Assembly (NCBI GenBank): GCA_025929595.1
Contig: JAICQA010000002.1
Coordinates: forward strand, 1 to 33,914
DNA length: 33,914 nucleotides
Direction of reading: 5' to 3'
Source of the DNA: Xanthobacteraceae bacterium
Lineage (GTDB): Bacteria; Pseudomonadota; Alphaproteobacteria; Rhizobiales; Xanthobacteraceae
The position numbers and the translations under genes are program-made. Each line of letters opens with the position of its first letter. Within the stretch, counting starts at the first letter, position 1. Positions 1-10,629 of this stretch are shown piece after piece. The notes under the pieces were generated by a model, which ran no database searches, was not told the DNA's origin, and was given only the letters and a program-made list of their open reading frames with translations.

Positions 1-121
1 AAATTCCAATCGTCTGACGGCCCAGCCGTCCGCCCGGGTGGCGTCGCGTCAAGCGTGTGCTTGCGAGGGCCTGCCTTTGTCCCGACCGCGCCTAGCAGTT
101 TGAAGGGAAGGCCGAAGGACC

Positions 122-667
122 ATGCACAATTCGACTGCGGCACCAGCCGACGCCAGTGCCCGGAATCCTGCCGATTGGAGTTCGACCAAGGCCGCTTCCG
201 GTGCAGCCGAACTGACGCAATTCATCAGCTTTGCCATCGGCGACGACCAGTACGGCGTCGACATCATGGCCGTGCGTGAGATCAAGGGCTGGTCAGAAGT
301 ATCAAACCTCCCCAAGCAGCCGGATTATGTGCGCGGCGTCCTGAATCTGCGCGGCGTCATCGTTCCGATCATCGACCTGCGCCGCCGTTTCGGCCAGGGC
401 GCGACGGAAGCAACCGCCAGCCACATCGTCATCATCGTTCAGATCGGTCCGCGCCTGATCGGCATGCTGGCCGACCGCGTGCTCGACATCGTCTCGCTCG
501 ACGCCACGACCATCCAGCCGGTCCCGCGCATCTCGCAGTCGGCGCGCGTGGACTTCCTGTCCGGTCTCGTCACCGTCGACGGCGCGCTGATCGCCCTCAT
601 CGATCTGCCAAACATGCTCGCCCTGCCGGGCGACGGCGGCGATACGCCCGCGCAGATCGGCCATTAG
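122..667 (+). CDS. cheW: Chemotaxis scaffold protein CheW
   Basis: 181-aa ORF; QFISFAIGDDQYGVDIMAVREIKGW and YVRGVLNLRGVIVPIIDLRRRF are characteristic of CheW; purine-rich RBS upstream of ATG; heads a che cluster. Confidence 0.95.
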   Translation: MHNSTAAPADASARNPADWSSTKAASGAAELTQFISFAIGDDQYGVDIMAVREIKGWSEVSNLPKQPDYVRGVLNLRGVIVPIIDLRRRFGQGATEATASHIVIIVQIGPRLIGMLADRVLDIVSLDATTIQPVPRISQSARVDFLSGLVTVDGALIALIDLPNMLALPGDGGDTPAQIGH

Positions 668-861
668 ACCGAAGCGATGCATCACATGTCGTCGCTCGGA
701 CAAGAGATCGACGGTCTGGCCCAAGGGCCCGGCCGTTCGCCAAGGGGTGCGGGCATCGCTCCGCGCCGACATTCCACCAATAACGCTGAAAAACAACGAG
801 GCCACCGCAGCCCGCAGCGCGCGAGCGTTCCGCAGGCTGCATTCACACCGGGAGAGTACGC

Positions 862-2028
862 ATGAAGTTCAGGTTTTTGACAGTTGCCGCTTGCGCGCTG
901 GCCGTTTCGGTCCCCGCCCTGGCGGAAGACGGCGTCACCGCCGACACCATCGTTTTCGGGCAGGCCGCGGTTCTTGAAGGTCCCGCGTCCGCGCTCGGCA
1001 CCGGCATGAAGGCCGGTCTGACGGCGGCGTTCGAGGAAGCCAACAAGAAGGGCGGCGTTCACGGCCGCAAGCTGAAGCTGAACAGCGTCGACGACGGCTA
1101 CGAGCCGGCCAAGTCGATCGCTGCGACCAAGAAGCTGATCGAAGAGGACAAGGTGTTCTCGCTGATCGGCCCGGTCGGCACGCCGACTTCGGCTGCGACG
1201 CAGCCCATCGCGATGGCGGCGGGCGTGCCCTTCATCGGCCCGTTCACCGGCGCCGGTTTCCTGCGCAACCCGAAGCTTGAGAACGTGATCAACGTTCGCG
1301 GCAGCTACGATGCCGAGACCGAAGCGTGGGTCAAGCACCTCACCGAAGACCTGAAGATCAAGAAGATCGCGATCTTCTATCAGGACGACGCTTACGGCCG
1401 TGCCGGCCTGTCGGGCTTCAAGAAGGCGATGGACAAGCGCAGCCTGGAGATCGCCGCCGAAGGCACCTACGAGCGCAACACCGTTGCGGTGAAGTCGGCG
1501 CTGCTTGCGCTGCGCCGTGCGGAGCCGGAAGCGGTCGTGATGGTCGGCGCTTACAAGCCGTCCGCGGAGTTCATCAAGCTCTCGCGTCAGGTCGGCTTCA
1601 ATCCGGTCTTTGTCAACATTTCCTTCGTCGGCGCTTCGGCGCTCGCCAAGGAGCTCGGCAAGGACGGCGAAGGCGTGATCGTCAGCCAGGTCGTTCCGTT
1701 CCCGTGGGATGTCTCGATCAAGGCGATCGCCGACTATCAGGCGGCGATGAAGGCGGTCGACGCGAAAGCCGAACCCGACTTCGTTTCGCTCGAAGGCTAT
1801 CTCGTTGGCCGTCTCACCGTTGCCGCGCTTGAAAAGGCCGGCAAGGACGTGACGCGCGCGGGTCTGCTGAAGGCGATCAAGGACACCGGCAACTGGGACA
1901 TCGGCGGCGTCAAGCTGACCTACGGCCCGGCCGACAATGAAGGCTTCGACAAGGTCTTCATGACGGTCGTGCAGAAGGACGGAACCTTCAAGGCAGTCGA
2001 CAAGCTGATGAAGGTTTCTTCGAACTAA
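862..2028 (+). CDS. Periplasmic substrate-binding protein, branched-chain amino acid (Leu/Ile/Val-binding, PBP type 1) family
   Basis: Signal peptide MKFRFLTVAACALAVSVPALA; GVHGRKLKLNSVDDGYEPAKSIAATKKLI and GPVGTPTSAATQPIA typical of LivJ/LivK-like SBPs; no permease or ATPase genes adjacent. Confidence 0.9.
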   Translation: MKFRFLTVAACALAVSVPALAEDGVTADTIVFGQAAVLEGPASALGTGMKAGLTAAFEEANKKGGVHGRKLKLNSVDDGYEPAKSIAATKKLIEEDKVFSLIGPVGTPTSAATQPIAMAAGVPFIGPFTGAGFLRNPKLENVINVRGSYDAETEAWVKHLTEDLKIKKIAIFYQDDAYGRAGLSGFKKAMDKRSLEIAAEGTYERNTVAVKSALLALRRAEPEAVVMVGAYKPSAEFIKLSRQVGFNPVFVNISFVGASALAKELGKDGEGVIVSQVVPFPWDVSIKAIADYQAAMKAVDAKAEPDFVSLEGYLVGRLTVAALEKAGKDVTRAGLLKAIKDTGNWDIGGVKLTYGPADNEGFDKVFMTVVQKDGTFKAVDKLMKVSSN

Positions 2029-2036
2029 GTCTGAAG

Positions 2037-2064
2037 GCGGCGGCTCCGCAAACGGAGCCGCCGC
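2037..2064 (+). terminator. Strong GC-rich hairpin downstream of the SBP gene (terminator/attenuator-like)
   Basis: Perfect 12-bp stem GCGGCGGCTCCG-CAAA-CGGAGCCGCCGC; only a weak T run follows (AATTCT). Confidence 0.6.
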
Positions 2065-2112
2065 AATTCTAAGCGCCGGCGGGGGATTTGGCCGGCGCCC
2101 GGGGGGTAGGGG

Positions 2113-4929
2113 ATGAAAGTATTTCGTAGCGTCCTGAATCTTGTTTCACGGCTCAATCCGCTGAACCTGTTCGCGCGCTTCGGCGTCAAGGTGAAGCTGC
2201 AAGCGGCCTTTGCGGCGGCGGCCCTCATGACCGTCGTGGCCTCCGCGGTCGCGATCGTTTCGTTTCAGCATGTCGAAACCGACGTCGAGCGCGTGGCAAA
2301 GCACGAAGTGCCGCTGATGACGGACGCGCTCCGCCTCTCGGTGATCGCCGGAGAAATTTCCACCTCCGCCGCCCGCTTTGTCGGCGCCCGTACCGTTGCG
2401 GAGCAAAAAGAGCTGACCACCCAGATCTCGGAGCGCACGGAATCTCTGCGCCGCACCATCGAACGGCTGCGCCCGAAGGCCGACGCTTCATACTTTGCCG
2501 GTGTTGAAGCCGCTTCGGCGGACCTCAACAAGAACCTGGCCGAGCTCGACAAGGTGATCGTGCAAAGAACCAGTATGCGGGCCGCGGTTGAGCAGCAACT
2601 GGATGCCATTCACAAGATTCATACGCAGATTGGCGACAAGCTGACACCGATCGTCGACGATTCCTATTTCGACGTCGTGATGACGGCGGAAAGCGTCGGC
2701 AAGTCCGGCGACAAGCTGATCCGCGGACTGGTCAACGAAAATCTGATGAGAATGCAGACCATGGTCCAGCTTGGTTCTGAAACCAATCTGGTCACCGGCC
2801 TGCTGACGGCCGGCGCGCTGACCTCGTCGCCGGCCATCCTTGCAATGATTGAAGACCGCTTCACGGCGTCGGTTCGCCGCGCGCAACGCGAACTCGCGCG
2901 GCTGCCGGACGATCCGAAATATGCGGCACTTCGTCAGCGCACCGACCAGCTCATCAAGCAGGCGAATTTCAAAGGTCCGCGCGGCGGTGACGGCGAACTA
3001 TCGCGGCTTCAGAACGTCTTCCGCGCTCATGAAGGGCTCGCGGCGATTCTGATTACGCTGATCGATGATCTCAATTTCTCGACGGTGCTGGATAGCGAGC
3101 AGGCCGCCAAGCGCACCAGCCAGGTGATCAAGGAGCTGGTCAGCAACCAGATTTCCGGTCTGCGCAACGCCCTGGAAATCGCGGTCCAGACTCATCTCGT
3201 CGCCAGCCTGATGAGCGAAGTAGCGGTCGCGCGCGAATCGGCTTCGCTTGTGCCGCTTCAGGATCGCTTCCGCGCCTCCGCCGCCCTGCTCAATAAATCC
3301 GTCGCCGTTCTCAAGGACGACACCGTCAGGAAAAGCGTCGAGCAGTTGCTGGCCTTCGGAGCCGGTAACAACAGCGTCTTTGAGACGCGCAAGCAGGAGC
3401 TGCTGGCAACCGCCGCGGCGGACAAGACCGTCGAGGCAAATTTGCGCATCCAGCGCGATCTGGAAGCCGCGGTCGGCCTGCTGGTGTCGAACTCGGAGTC
3501 CTCGATGATCCTGGGTACGACCAACCTGCTCGAAGACCTCGCGCAGAATCGTACCCTTCTGATCGTCGTCGCGCTGGCGAGCCTCCTGGCCGCCGCGCTC
3601 ATCGCCTACTTTTATGTTCAGCGCAGCCTCATCCGGCGCCTGACCACGCTCGGCACCACCATGGAGCGCCTGTCGTCGGGCGACAATCAGGTGGATGTCG
3701 CCGCGGCCGAAGACCGCGACGAGGTCGGCAAGATGGCGCGGGCGGTGGTCGTGTTCCGCGATGCCGCAGTCGAGAAGCTCCGGCTTGAAGGCGAAGCCGA
3801 AGCGCAGCGCAAAGGCGCCGAAGACGAACGCAAGCGCAATGAGGCTATTCAGGCCCGCCACGCCGAGGAACAGGCACAGGCGATCCACTCGCTCGCCGAG
3901 GGTCTGCGGCAATTGTCGGACGGGGACCTCGCCTTCCGCCTCACCGACGGCTTCACGGACGAATACATCCGTATCAAGGAAGACTTCAACGCCGCGATGG
4001 AACGCCTGCAGGAGACCATGGGCGCGATCGTCGCTTCCATGCGCGAGGTCTCGAACGCGGCGGTGGAAATTTCCGCCAGCACGACCGACCTTTCACAGCG
4101 CACCGAGGAGCAGGCGGCGAGCCTCGAGGAAACCTCCGCCTCGATGGAAGAGATCGCGGCGACGGTAAAAAAGAACGCCGAGAATGCACTGCACGCCAGC
4201 CAATTTGCGAACGATACCCGCAAGGTTGCCGATCGCGGCGGGGAGGTGGCGGGAGCGGCCGTGTCCTCGATGGCGCGTATCGAAGACTCGTCCGAGAAGA
4301 TTTCCGACATCATCGGCGTCATCGACGAGATCGCGTTCCAGACCAATCTCCTGGCGCTGAACGCCGCGGTCGAGGCCGCGCGCGCCGGCGAAGCGGGCCG
4401 CGGGTTCGCGGTCGTCGCGGCGGAAGTCCGCAGCCTCGCGCAGCGTTCGTCGCAGGCCGCGAAGGACATCAAGGACTTGATCCACAAGAGCTCCGACCAG
4501 GTTCAGGAAGGCGTCGAGCTGGTCAACCAGGCCGGCACGGCGCTGACCGAGATCGTCACGTCGATCAAGAAGGTCGCGGAAATCGTCGGCGAAATCGCAT
4601 CCGCGAGTTCCGAGCAATCGACCGGCATCGACCAGATCAGCACCGCGCTCTCGCAGATGGACGAGATCACGCAGCAGAACTCGGCCCTGGTTGAGGAAAA
4701 CGCGGCCTCGGTCAAGACGCTCGAACAGCAGTCACAGGCGATGGACGAGCAGATTTCGATCTTCAAGCTCGGCACGCTCGCGGAGGCCGCAGAAGCGATG
4801 CGACGTGCGGCGCCTGAGGCTCCGAAGCAACCGGCCCGTCATGTTGCGCGCCGCGCGAACGGCAAAGGCTCAACGCATGGCGCGCTCGCTGTTGCTCAGG
4901 AAGAAGATGCCGACTGGAAAGAATTCTAA
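2113..4929 (+). CDS. Methyl-accepting chemotaxis protein with long helical (TorS/HBM-like) periplasmic sensor, HAMP and MCP signalling domain
   Basis: 938 aa; N-terminal TM, TM near [25 protein letters not shown]-like linker, signalling tip [48 protein letters not shown]-terminal DWKEF. Confidence 0.95.
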   Translation: MKVFRSVLNLVSRLNPLNLFARFGVKVKLQAAFAAAALMTVVASAVAIVSFQHVETDVERVAKHEVPLMTDALRLSVIAGEISTSAARFVGARTVAEQKELTTQISERTESLRRTIERLRPKADASYFAGVEAASADLNKNLAELDKVIVQRTSMRAAVEQQLDAIHKIHTQIGDKLTPIVDDSYFDVVMTAESVGKSGDKLIRGLVNENLMRMQTMVQLGSETNLVTGLLTAGALTSSPAILAMIEDRFTASVRRAQRELARLPDDPKYAALRQRTDQLIKQANFKGPRGGDGELSRLQNVFRAHEGLAAILITLIDDLNFSTVLDSEQAAKRTSQVIKELVSNQISGLRNALEIAVQTHLVASLMSEVAVARESASLVPLQDRFRASAALLNKSVAVLKDDTVRKSVEQLLAFGAGNNSVFETRKQELLATAAADKTVEANLRIQRDLEAAVGLLVSNSESSMILGTTNLLEDLAQNRTLLIVVALASLLAAALIAYFYVQRSLIRRLTTLGTTMERLSSGDNQVDVAAAEDRDEVGKMARAVVVFRDAAVEKLRLEGEAEAQRKGAEDERKRNEAIQARHAEEQAQAIHSLAEGLRQLSDGDLAFRLTDGFTDEYIRIKEDFNAAMERLQETMGAIVASMREVSNAAVEISASTTDLSQRTEEQAASLEETSASMEEIAATVKKNAENALHASQFANDTRKVADRGGEVAGAAVSSMARIEDSSEKISDIIGVIDEIAFQTNLLALNAAVEAARAGEAGRGFAVVAAEVRSLAQRSSQAAKDIKDLIHKSSDQVQEGVELVNQAGTALTEIVTSIKKVAEIVGEIASASSEQSTGIDQISTALSQMDEITQQNSALVEENAASVKTLEQQSQAMDEQISIFKLGTLAEAAEAMRRAAPEAPKQPARHVARRANGKGSTHGALAVAQEEDADWKEF

Positions 4930-4995
4930 CAAGGCGGCAAACGCCGCACTCGCACCCCACGAGCGGGCGGGAAAGCAAGGTCAGAACGGACGATC

Positions 4996-6984
4996 ATGAG
5001 CAAGCTTCCGCAATTTTCCATCTCGACAAAACTCTATGCACTATTTGCGTTGCTTGCCGGTCTGACCGTCGCACTTGCGATGTACGCCGTTTACAGTTCC
5101 CGGGATCACGCTGCGCTCTCGGCCGAATTGCAGTCGGCCTCGCTTGGCGCGCGCAACGTCGAGCGCGTCAATAGCCTGATCTACGCCGTGGTCATGGAAT
5201 CGCGCGGCATCTATATGTCGCCCGACGTCGCGGCTGCGAAGCGCTTCGGGACCAACCTCCTCAAATTCAATGAAGAGATCGCGGCGACCGTCGCCGCCTG
5301 GCAGAAGATCGTCCAGGCCGACGACGCGGCACAGTTTGAGGAATTCTCCAAGCGCATCAAGCAGTTCATCGACTTCCGCCGCGAGCTCGTGCGGCTCGGT
5401 ACCGAGGTCAATCCGGCTGCCGGCCGTGAATGGGGCGACAACGAAGCCAATCGCAGCGTCCGCACCGCGCTGAACAAGGATGTCGACGCGCTCGCAAAGC
5501 TCTACGCAGCGCGTGCCGAGCGCATCACGGCCCGCATCGACCGCGGCATCAGCACGACCGGCGCCGTGATGGGCGTGCTCGGCTTTGTTGCGATTCTGGT
5601 CGCTGCCTTCGGCATGGCGCTCATCTGGCGCGGCGTCATCCGGCCGCTGGCGCGCCTCGTCGACACGATGGGCGAACTCGCCCAGCACAACAATGACGTC
5701 GCTGTGCCCGGCACGGAACGCGGCGATGAAGTAGGACAGATGGCTCGTGCCGTGCTCGTGCTGCGCGACGCCTCGATCGAGAAGGTTCGGCTCGAAGGCG
5801 AAACCGCCGACCAGCGCCGCACCAGCGAAGCGGAGCGGCGCAAGAACGCCGAAATTCAGGCCAAGGCGGCGGAAGAACAGGCCGACGCCATGCGCGCGCT
5901 CGCCGAGGGTTTGAGCCGGATGGCGCAGGGCGATCTCACCTTCCGCCTGAGCGAAGGCTTCACCGGCGACTACGAGCAGATCCGGGACGATTTCAACGCC
6001 ACCATCGGTCACATGCAGGAGACGATGACGGCGATCGTCGTGGCCACGCGCGAGGTCGCCAACACCGCCGCCGAGATTTCGGCGAGCACGACCGATCTCT
6101 CGCAGCGCACCGAGGAGCAGGCGGCGAGCCTCGAGCAGACCTCGGCCTCGATGGAGCAGATCTCCTCGACCGTGAAGAAGAACGCGGAAAACGCGCAGCA
6201 GGCCAATCAGTTCGCGATCGGCACTCGTCAGGTCGCCGGCCAGGGCGGCCAGATTGTCAGCGAGGCCGTCTCCTCCATGGCGCGCATCGAGGAGTCGTCG
6301 AAAAAGATTTCCGACATCATCGGTGTCATCGACGAGATCGCCTTCCAGACCAATCTGCTGGCGCTCAATGCCGCGGTTGAAGCCGCACGAGCCGGCGAAG
6401 CGGGCCGCGGCTTTGCCGTGGTCGCGCAGGAAGTCCGCAGCCTCGCCCAGCGTTCGTCCCAGGCGGCGAAGGATATCAAGGAGCTCATCAACAAGAGCTC
6501 CGGTCAGGTCGAGGAAGGCGTCGAGCTGGTCAACCGCGCCGGCACGGCGCTCACCGAGATCGTCGAGTCGATCAAGAAGGTTGCCGACATCGTGTCGGGC
6601 ATCGCGGTCGCGAGCACCGAGCAGGCGACCGGCATCGACCAGATCAACACCGCGCTCTCGCAGATGGACGAGGTCACACAGCAAAATTCCGCGCTCGTCG
6701 AACAGAACGCAGCCTCCGCAAAGTCCCTCGAAGAGCAGGCCGCCGCCATGGACGATCAGGTCGGCCGCTTCCAGATCGGCGACGCGGGTCTGCCGCAAAC
6801 GGCGCCAGCGCCAGTGGCCGCGCCGAAGCGTCCCGAACGCGTGCGCGTTGCCGCTCCGGCCGCCGCTATGCCGGTCCGCAAGCGCGCGGTCGCGGCAAGA
6901 GCCAATGGCCGCGGTCCAGTCGCCCGCATGCAGGCGGCCGTTGCCACGGCTTTTGAAGACGACGCCGCGTGGAAAGAGTTTTGA
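4996..6984 (+). CDS. Methyl-accepting chemotaxis protein (short 4-helix-bundle-like periplasmic sensor)
   Basis: 662 aa; two TMs flanking about 150 aa of helical sensor; HAMP; conserved MCP tip; C-terminal AWKEF. Confidence 0.95.
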   Translation: MSKLPQFSISTKLYALFALLAGLTVALAMYAVYSSRDHAALSAELQSASLGARNVERVNSLIYAVVMESRGIYMSPDVAAAKRFGTNLLKFNEEIAATVAAWQKIVQADDAAQFEEFSKRIKQFIDFRRELVRLGTEVNPAAGREWGDNEANRSVRTALNKDVDALAKLYAARAERITARIDRGISTTGAVMGVLGFVAILVAAFGMALIWRGVIRPLARLVDTMGELAQHNNDVAVPGTERGDEVGQMARAVLVLRDASIEKVRLEGETADQRRTSEAERRKNAEIQAKAAEEQADAMRALAEGLSRMAQGDLTFRLSEGFTGDYEQIRDDFNATIGHMQETMTAIVVATREVANTAAEISASTTDLSQRTEEQAASLEQTSASMEQISSTVKKNAENAQQANQFAIGTRQVAGQGGQIVSEAVSSMARIEESSKKISDIIGVIDEIAFQTNLLALNAAVEAARAGEAGRGFAVVAQEVRSLAQRSSQAAKDIKELINKSSGQVEEGVELVNRAGTALTEIVESIKKVADIVSGIAVASTEQATGIDQINTALSQMDEVTQQNSALVEQNAASAKSLEEQAAAMDDQVGRFQIGDAGLPQTAPAPVAAPKRPERVRVAAPAAAMPVRKRAVAARANGRGPVARMQAAVATAFEDDAAWKEF

Positions 6985-7026
6985 CGAACACAGCCGCCAG
7001 GACGGCGGCAGAAGTGAGCAGAAGCA

Positions 7027-9093
7027 ATGCCAAGTTTTTTCCGCGGCCGGTCGAAGGCCGGCGTCCCGAGCAAGCGAAGCCTTAGCTGGCGGCTGTTGCT
7101 GCCTCTTCCGATCGCACTGGCCGTCGCGATCCTCGCCGTCTGGTTTGTTGTGCCGGGTGTCGTCCGTGACAACGCGACCGGCGAAGCCATTCTTGCGGGC
7201 CAGCAGACGGCGGAGCAATTCAAGCAGATCCGCGCCTATTACACCGAGAATGTAGTGGGCAAGGTCACGAAGGACGGTGCACTCAAAGCCTCCTCCGACC
7301 ACCGCGCCGACCCGAAGGCGGTGCCGCTGCCCGCCACCATGATTCACGATCTCAGCACGCTGCTCGCCAAACAGGACACGACGGTCAATCTCTACAGCGC
7401 CTACCCCTTCCCGAACCGCGCCTCCCGCAAGCTCGACGACTTTCAGCAGGCGGCTTGGGCGGCGCTCGTGAAAGATCCGACGCAGCCCTTCTCACGCAAC
7501 GAAATCCGCGACGGACGCCATGTCGTGCGTGTAGCCGTCGCCGACACGATGGCGGCCCAGGCCTGCGTCACGTGTCACAATTCCGCATCCGCCTCGCCCA
7601 AAAAGGACTGGAAGCTTGGCGACGTGCGCGGCGTGCTGGAAGTCGCTTCGGTGATCGATTCACAGCTCGCCGCCGGCGCCACGCTCAGCAACTGGATCGT
7701 CGCCGGCGCGGTTGCGATCGGTCTGGTTCTGCTCGGCATCACCTTCGTCACGGCGCGCAGCGTGACCAATCCCATTCGCGCGCTCTCGAACAGCATGTTG
7801 CAGCTCGCCGACCGCAGGAACGACATCGAAATCACCGGCGCCGAACGCGGCGACGAAATCGGGGAAATGTCACGCGCCGTCCTCGTATTCCGCGATGCCG
7901 CCGTCGAAAAGCAACGGCTCGAAGCGGAATCGGAGCAGCAGCGCGAGGCGACCGACCACGAACGCAGACGCAATGCCGATACGGCGGCACGCGCCGCCGG
8001 CGAGCAGTCGCAGGCGGTACGCGCACTGGCCGACGGGCTGCGCAAGGTATCGGAGGGCGACCTCACGGTCCGTTTGTCGGACGGCTTCACCGGTGACTAT
8101 CAGCAGATCAAGGACGACTTCAACGCGACCGTCGAGGCGCTGCAGGAAACGATCGGCTCGATTGTGCTCGCGACTCGCGAGGTGACGAACACCGCGTCGG
8201 AGATTTCATCGAGCACCACCGACCTCTCGCAGCGAACCGAGGAACAGGCCGCCAGCCTCGAGGAGACGTCCGCTTCGATGGAACAGATGGCGGCGACGGT
8301 GAAGAGGAACGCCGAGAACGCCCAGCAGGCCAACCAGTTCGCGGTCGACACGCGCCGCGTGGCCGATCAGGGCGGCGAGATCGTCGGCGAGGCCGTCGCG
8401 TCCATGGCCCGCATCGAGGAATCGTCCAAGAAGATCGCCGACATCATCGGCGTCATCGACGAGATTGCCTTCCAGACCAATTTGCTCGCGCTCAACGCCG
8501 CGGTCGAAGCGGCCCGGGCCGGCGAGGCCGGGCGCGGCTTTGCGGTGGTCGCGGCCGAAGTCCGCAGCCTGGCGCAGCGTTCTTCGCAGGCGGCGAAGGA
8601 CATCAAGGACCTGATCAACAGCAGTTCCGGGCAGGTGCAGGAGGGCGTTGAGCTCGTGAACCGCGCCGGCACGGCGCTCACCGACATCGTCCGCTCGATC
8701 GAAAAGGTCGCGGGCATCGTCACCGAAATCGCGTCCGCGAGCGCCGAGCAGTCGACCGGCATCGACCAGATCAACACCGCACTCACGCAAATGGACGAGG
8801 TCACGCAGCAGAACTCCGCGCTCGTGGAGGAGAATGCCGCGTCGGCCAAGTCGCTCGAGGAGCAGGCCGCGTCGATGGACGGGCAGGTGAGCCGCTTCAA
8901 GGTTGGCGCGGCTTCGCATCCCGAGCCTGCCCAAGCCGCAAGAAGCGCAACAGCGACCTCCGCAATCAAAATCAAGGCGGCCGAGGCGCCGCGCCGTCCG
9001 GTCGCCAAAGCTATCAGCCGCGGGCCTGTCGCGCGCATGCAGGCGGCCGTTGCGACTGCGTTCAAGGACGATCCGGAGTGGAAAGAATTCTGA
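7027..9093 (+). CDS. Methyl-accepting chemotaxis protein with putative c-type heme sensor (DUF3365/Tll0287-like)
   Basis: 688 aa; TM; sensor region with [31 protein letters not shown] (CxxCH); TM; HAMP; conserved MCP tip; C-terminal EWKEF. Confidence 0.93.
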   Translation: MPSFFRGRSKAGVPSKRSLSWRLLLPLPIALAVAILAVWFVVPGVVRDNATGEAILAGQQTAEQFKQIRAYYTENVVGKVTKDGALKASSDHRADPKAVPLPATMIHDLSTLLAKQDTTVNLYSAYPFPNRASRKLDDFQQAAWAALVKDPTQPFSRNEIRDGRHVVRVAVADTMAAQACVTCHNSASASPKKDWKLGDVRGVLEVASVIDSQLAAGATLSNWIVAGAVAIGLVLLGITFVTARSVTNPIRALSNSMLQLADRRNDIEITGAERGDEIGEMSRAVLVFRDAAVEKQRLEAESEQQREATDHERRRNADTAARAAGEQSQAVRALADGLRKVSEGDLTVRLSDGFTGDYQQIKDDFNATVEALQETIGSIVLATREVTNTASEISSSTTDLSQRTEEQAASLEETSASMEQMAATVKRNAENAQQANQFAVDTRRVADQGGEIVGEAVASMARIEESSKKIADIIGVIDEIAFQTNLLALNAAVEAARAGEAGRGFAVVAAEVRSLAQRSSQAAKDIKDLINSSSGQVQEGVELVNRAGTALTDIVRSIEKVAGIVTEIASASAEQSTGIDQINTALTQMDEVTQQNSALVEENAASAKSLEEQAASMDGQVSRFKVGAASHPEPAQAARSATATSAIKIKAAEAPRRPVAKAISRGPVARMQAAVATAFKDDPEWKEF

Positions 9094-9094
9094 G

Positions 9095-9976
9095 ATGTCG
9101 CCCCGCTCCGACTCCGCCATAGCGATTGCCGAGATCGACCCGAAACGGGAATTCCCGTTCTCGGACGCCGATTTCCGTAACCTCGCGGAGTATGCCTATC
9201 AGCACACGGGCATTGCGCTCTCAGAGAGCAAGCGCGATCTCGTTTACAACCGTTTGTCGCGCCGCTTGCGCGCGCTCGGCCTGCGCACCTTTCGCGAATA
9301 TCACGAGTTTCTGGAAGGCCCGCAGGGCGGCGGCGAAAAAGAGCGCTTCATCAATTCCGTGTCGACCAATCACACGCGCTTCTTCCGCGAAGCGCATCAC
9401 TTCACGCATTTCCGCACGAGCGTCGCTGCGAATTTCGCGCGCGCGCACGGCGCAAGCGGCCGCGGGCGCATGCGTGTCTGGTCCGCCGGCTGCTCGACCG
9501 GCGAAGAACCCTACACGATCGCGATGGTGCTCAAGAAGGAAATTCCCGGCATCGCGCGCCACGACGTGCGTATGCTTGCGACCGACATCGACACGGAAGT
9601 ATTGAGCAAGGGCGCGCGCGGCGAGTATTCGGCGAGCGCGTTGCAGGAAATCCCCGCTGAGTTTCACGCCGACATCGAGCGCAAGGGCGACCGCCAGTTG
9701 GGCAAGCTCCAGATGGGCGAAGCGCTGCGCTCGCTCATCACCTTTCGCCAGCTCAACCTGATGCAAAGCTGGCCGGTGAAAGGGCCGTTCGACGCGATCT
9801 TCTGCCGCAACGTCATGATCTATTTCGACGCCCCGACCAAAAAGTCGCTGGTCGAGCGCTTCACAAAGCTCATCCGTCCGGGCGGCTGGCTCTATATCGG
9901 CCACTCCGAATCGCTGATCGGCGCCCACCCCGGTCTCGAACTGGTCGGCCGCACGATCTACCGGAGGGAGCCGTGA
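9095..9976 (+). CDS. cheR: Chemotaxis protein methyltransferase CheR
   Basis: RVWSAGCSTGEEPYTIAMVL, FDAIFCRNVMIYFD and LYIGHSESL motifs; ATG at 9095 just after the MCP stop. Confidence 0.95.
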   Translation: MSPRSDSAIAIAEIDPKREFPFSDADFRNLAEYAYQHTGIALSESKRDLVYNRLSRRLRALGLRTFREYHEFLEGPQGGGEKERFINSVSTNHTRFFREAHHFTHFRTSVAANFARAHGASGRGRMRVWSAGCSTGEEPYTIAMVLKKEIPGIARHDVRMLATDIDTEVLSKGARGEYSASALQEIPAEFHADIERKGDRQLGKLQMGEALRSLITFRQLNLMQSWPVKGPFDAIFCRNVMIYFDAPTKKSLVERFTKLIRPGGWLYIGHSESLIGAHPGLELVGRTIYRREP

Positions 9977-10629
9977 CCTCCGCAACCGCCGCACAACCGC
10001 GCACGGCGCCCGCCGGCGCCGGTGACAGTCTGTTTACGGGCCGCCGCCGCTTTTTCGATGCGGTCAGCGGCGCCTGGGTCGTCAAGGTTCTGCCCGGCGA
10101 GTGCTACGTCACGCCGAGCAACGAAGAGCTCCTCGTCACCGTCCTCGGCTCCTGCGTCTCGGCCTGCATCCGCGATCCGCGCACCGGCATCGGCGGCATG
10201 AATCATTTCATGCTCCCGACCGGCAAGGCGGGCGGCTGGGGCGACGAGTTGCACTCGATGCGCTACGGCAACTTCGCCATGGAGAAGCTCATCAACGAGC
10301 TTCTGAAACGCGGCTGCTCGCGCGACGTCATGGAGATCAAGGTTTTCGGCGGCGGCAACGTCATCGACAGCAACAGCGCCATCGGCTCGAAGAACGCCGA
10401 ATTCGTCATGAGCTTTCTCAAGAACGAAGGCCTGTACTGCGCGGCCAACGATCTCGGCGGCCAGTATCCGCGCCGCATCCAGTATTCGCCGGCCAGCGGC
10501 CGTGTCACGCGCAAATTTCTCGGCGGCGGCGATCGCGACATCATCGCCCGCAACGAGCTCGAGTTTGCCGACAGCCTCGGGAAGAAGCAGACGGCGGGCG
10601 ACATCCAGTTGTTCGGGGACAACAAATGA
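9973..10629 (+). CDS. cheD: Chemoreceptor glutamine deamidase CheD
   Basis: TVLGSCVSACIRDPRTGIGGMNHFMLP, KVFGGGNV; GTG start overlapping cheR stop (GTGA). Confidence 0.95.
   Translation: MTSATAAQPRTAPAGAGDSLFTGRRRFFDAVSGAWVVKVLPGECYVTPSNEELLVTVLGSCVSACIRDPRTGIGGMNHFMLPTGKAGGWGDELHSMRYGNFAMEKLINELLKRGCSRDVMEIKVFGGGNVIDSNSAIGSKNAEFVMSFLKNEGLYCAANDLGGQYPRRIQYSPASGRVTRKFLGGGDRDIIARNELEFADSLGKKQTAGDIQLFGDNK

Noticed and set aside
1-121. Possible sigma54 promoter (GG...GC) upstream of cheW
   Set aside because: The GG and GC elements are not at the required 10-nt spacing; only a small GACGG-N5-CCGTC inverted repeat (16-30) is visible
5041-7347. 768-aa minus-strand ORF opposite MCP2
   Set aside because: Antisense shadow of a clear MCP; composition rich in D/G/R/H/L without recognisable domain, typical of high-GC genomes
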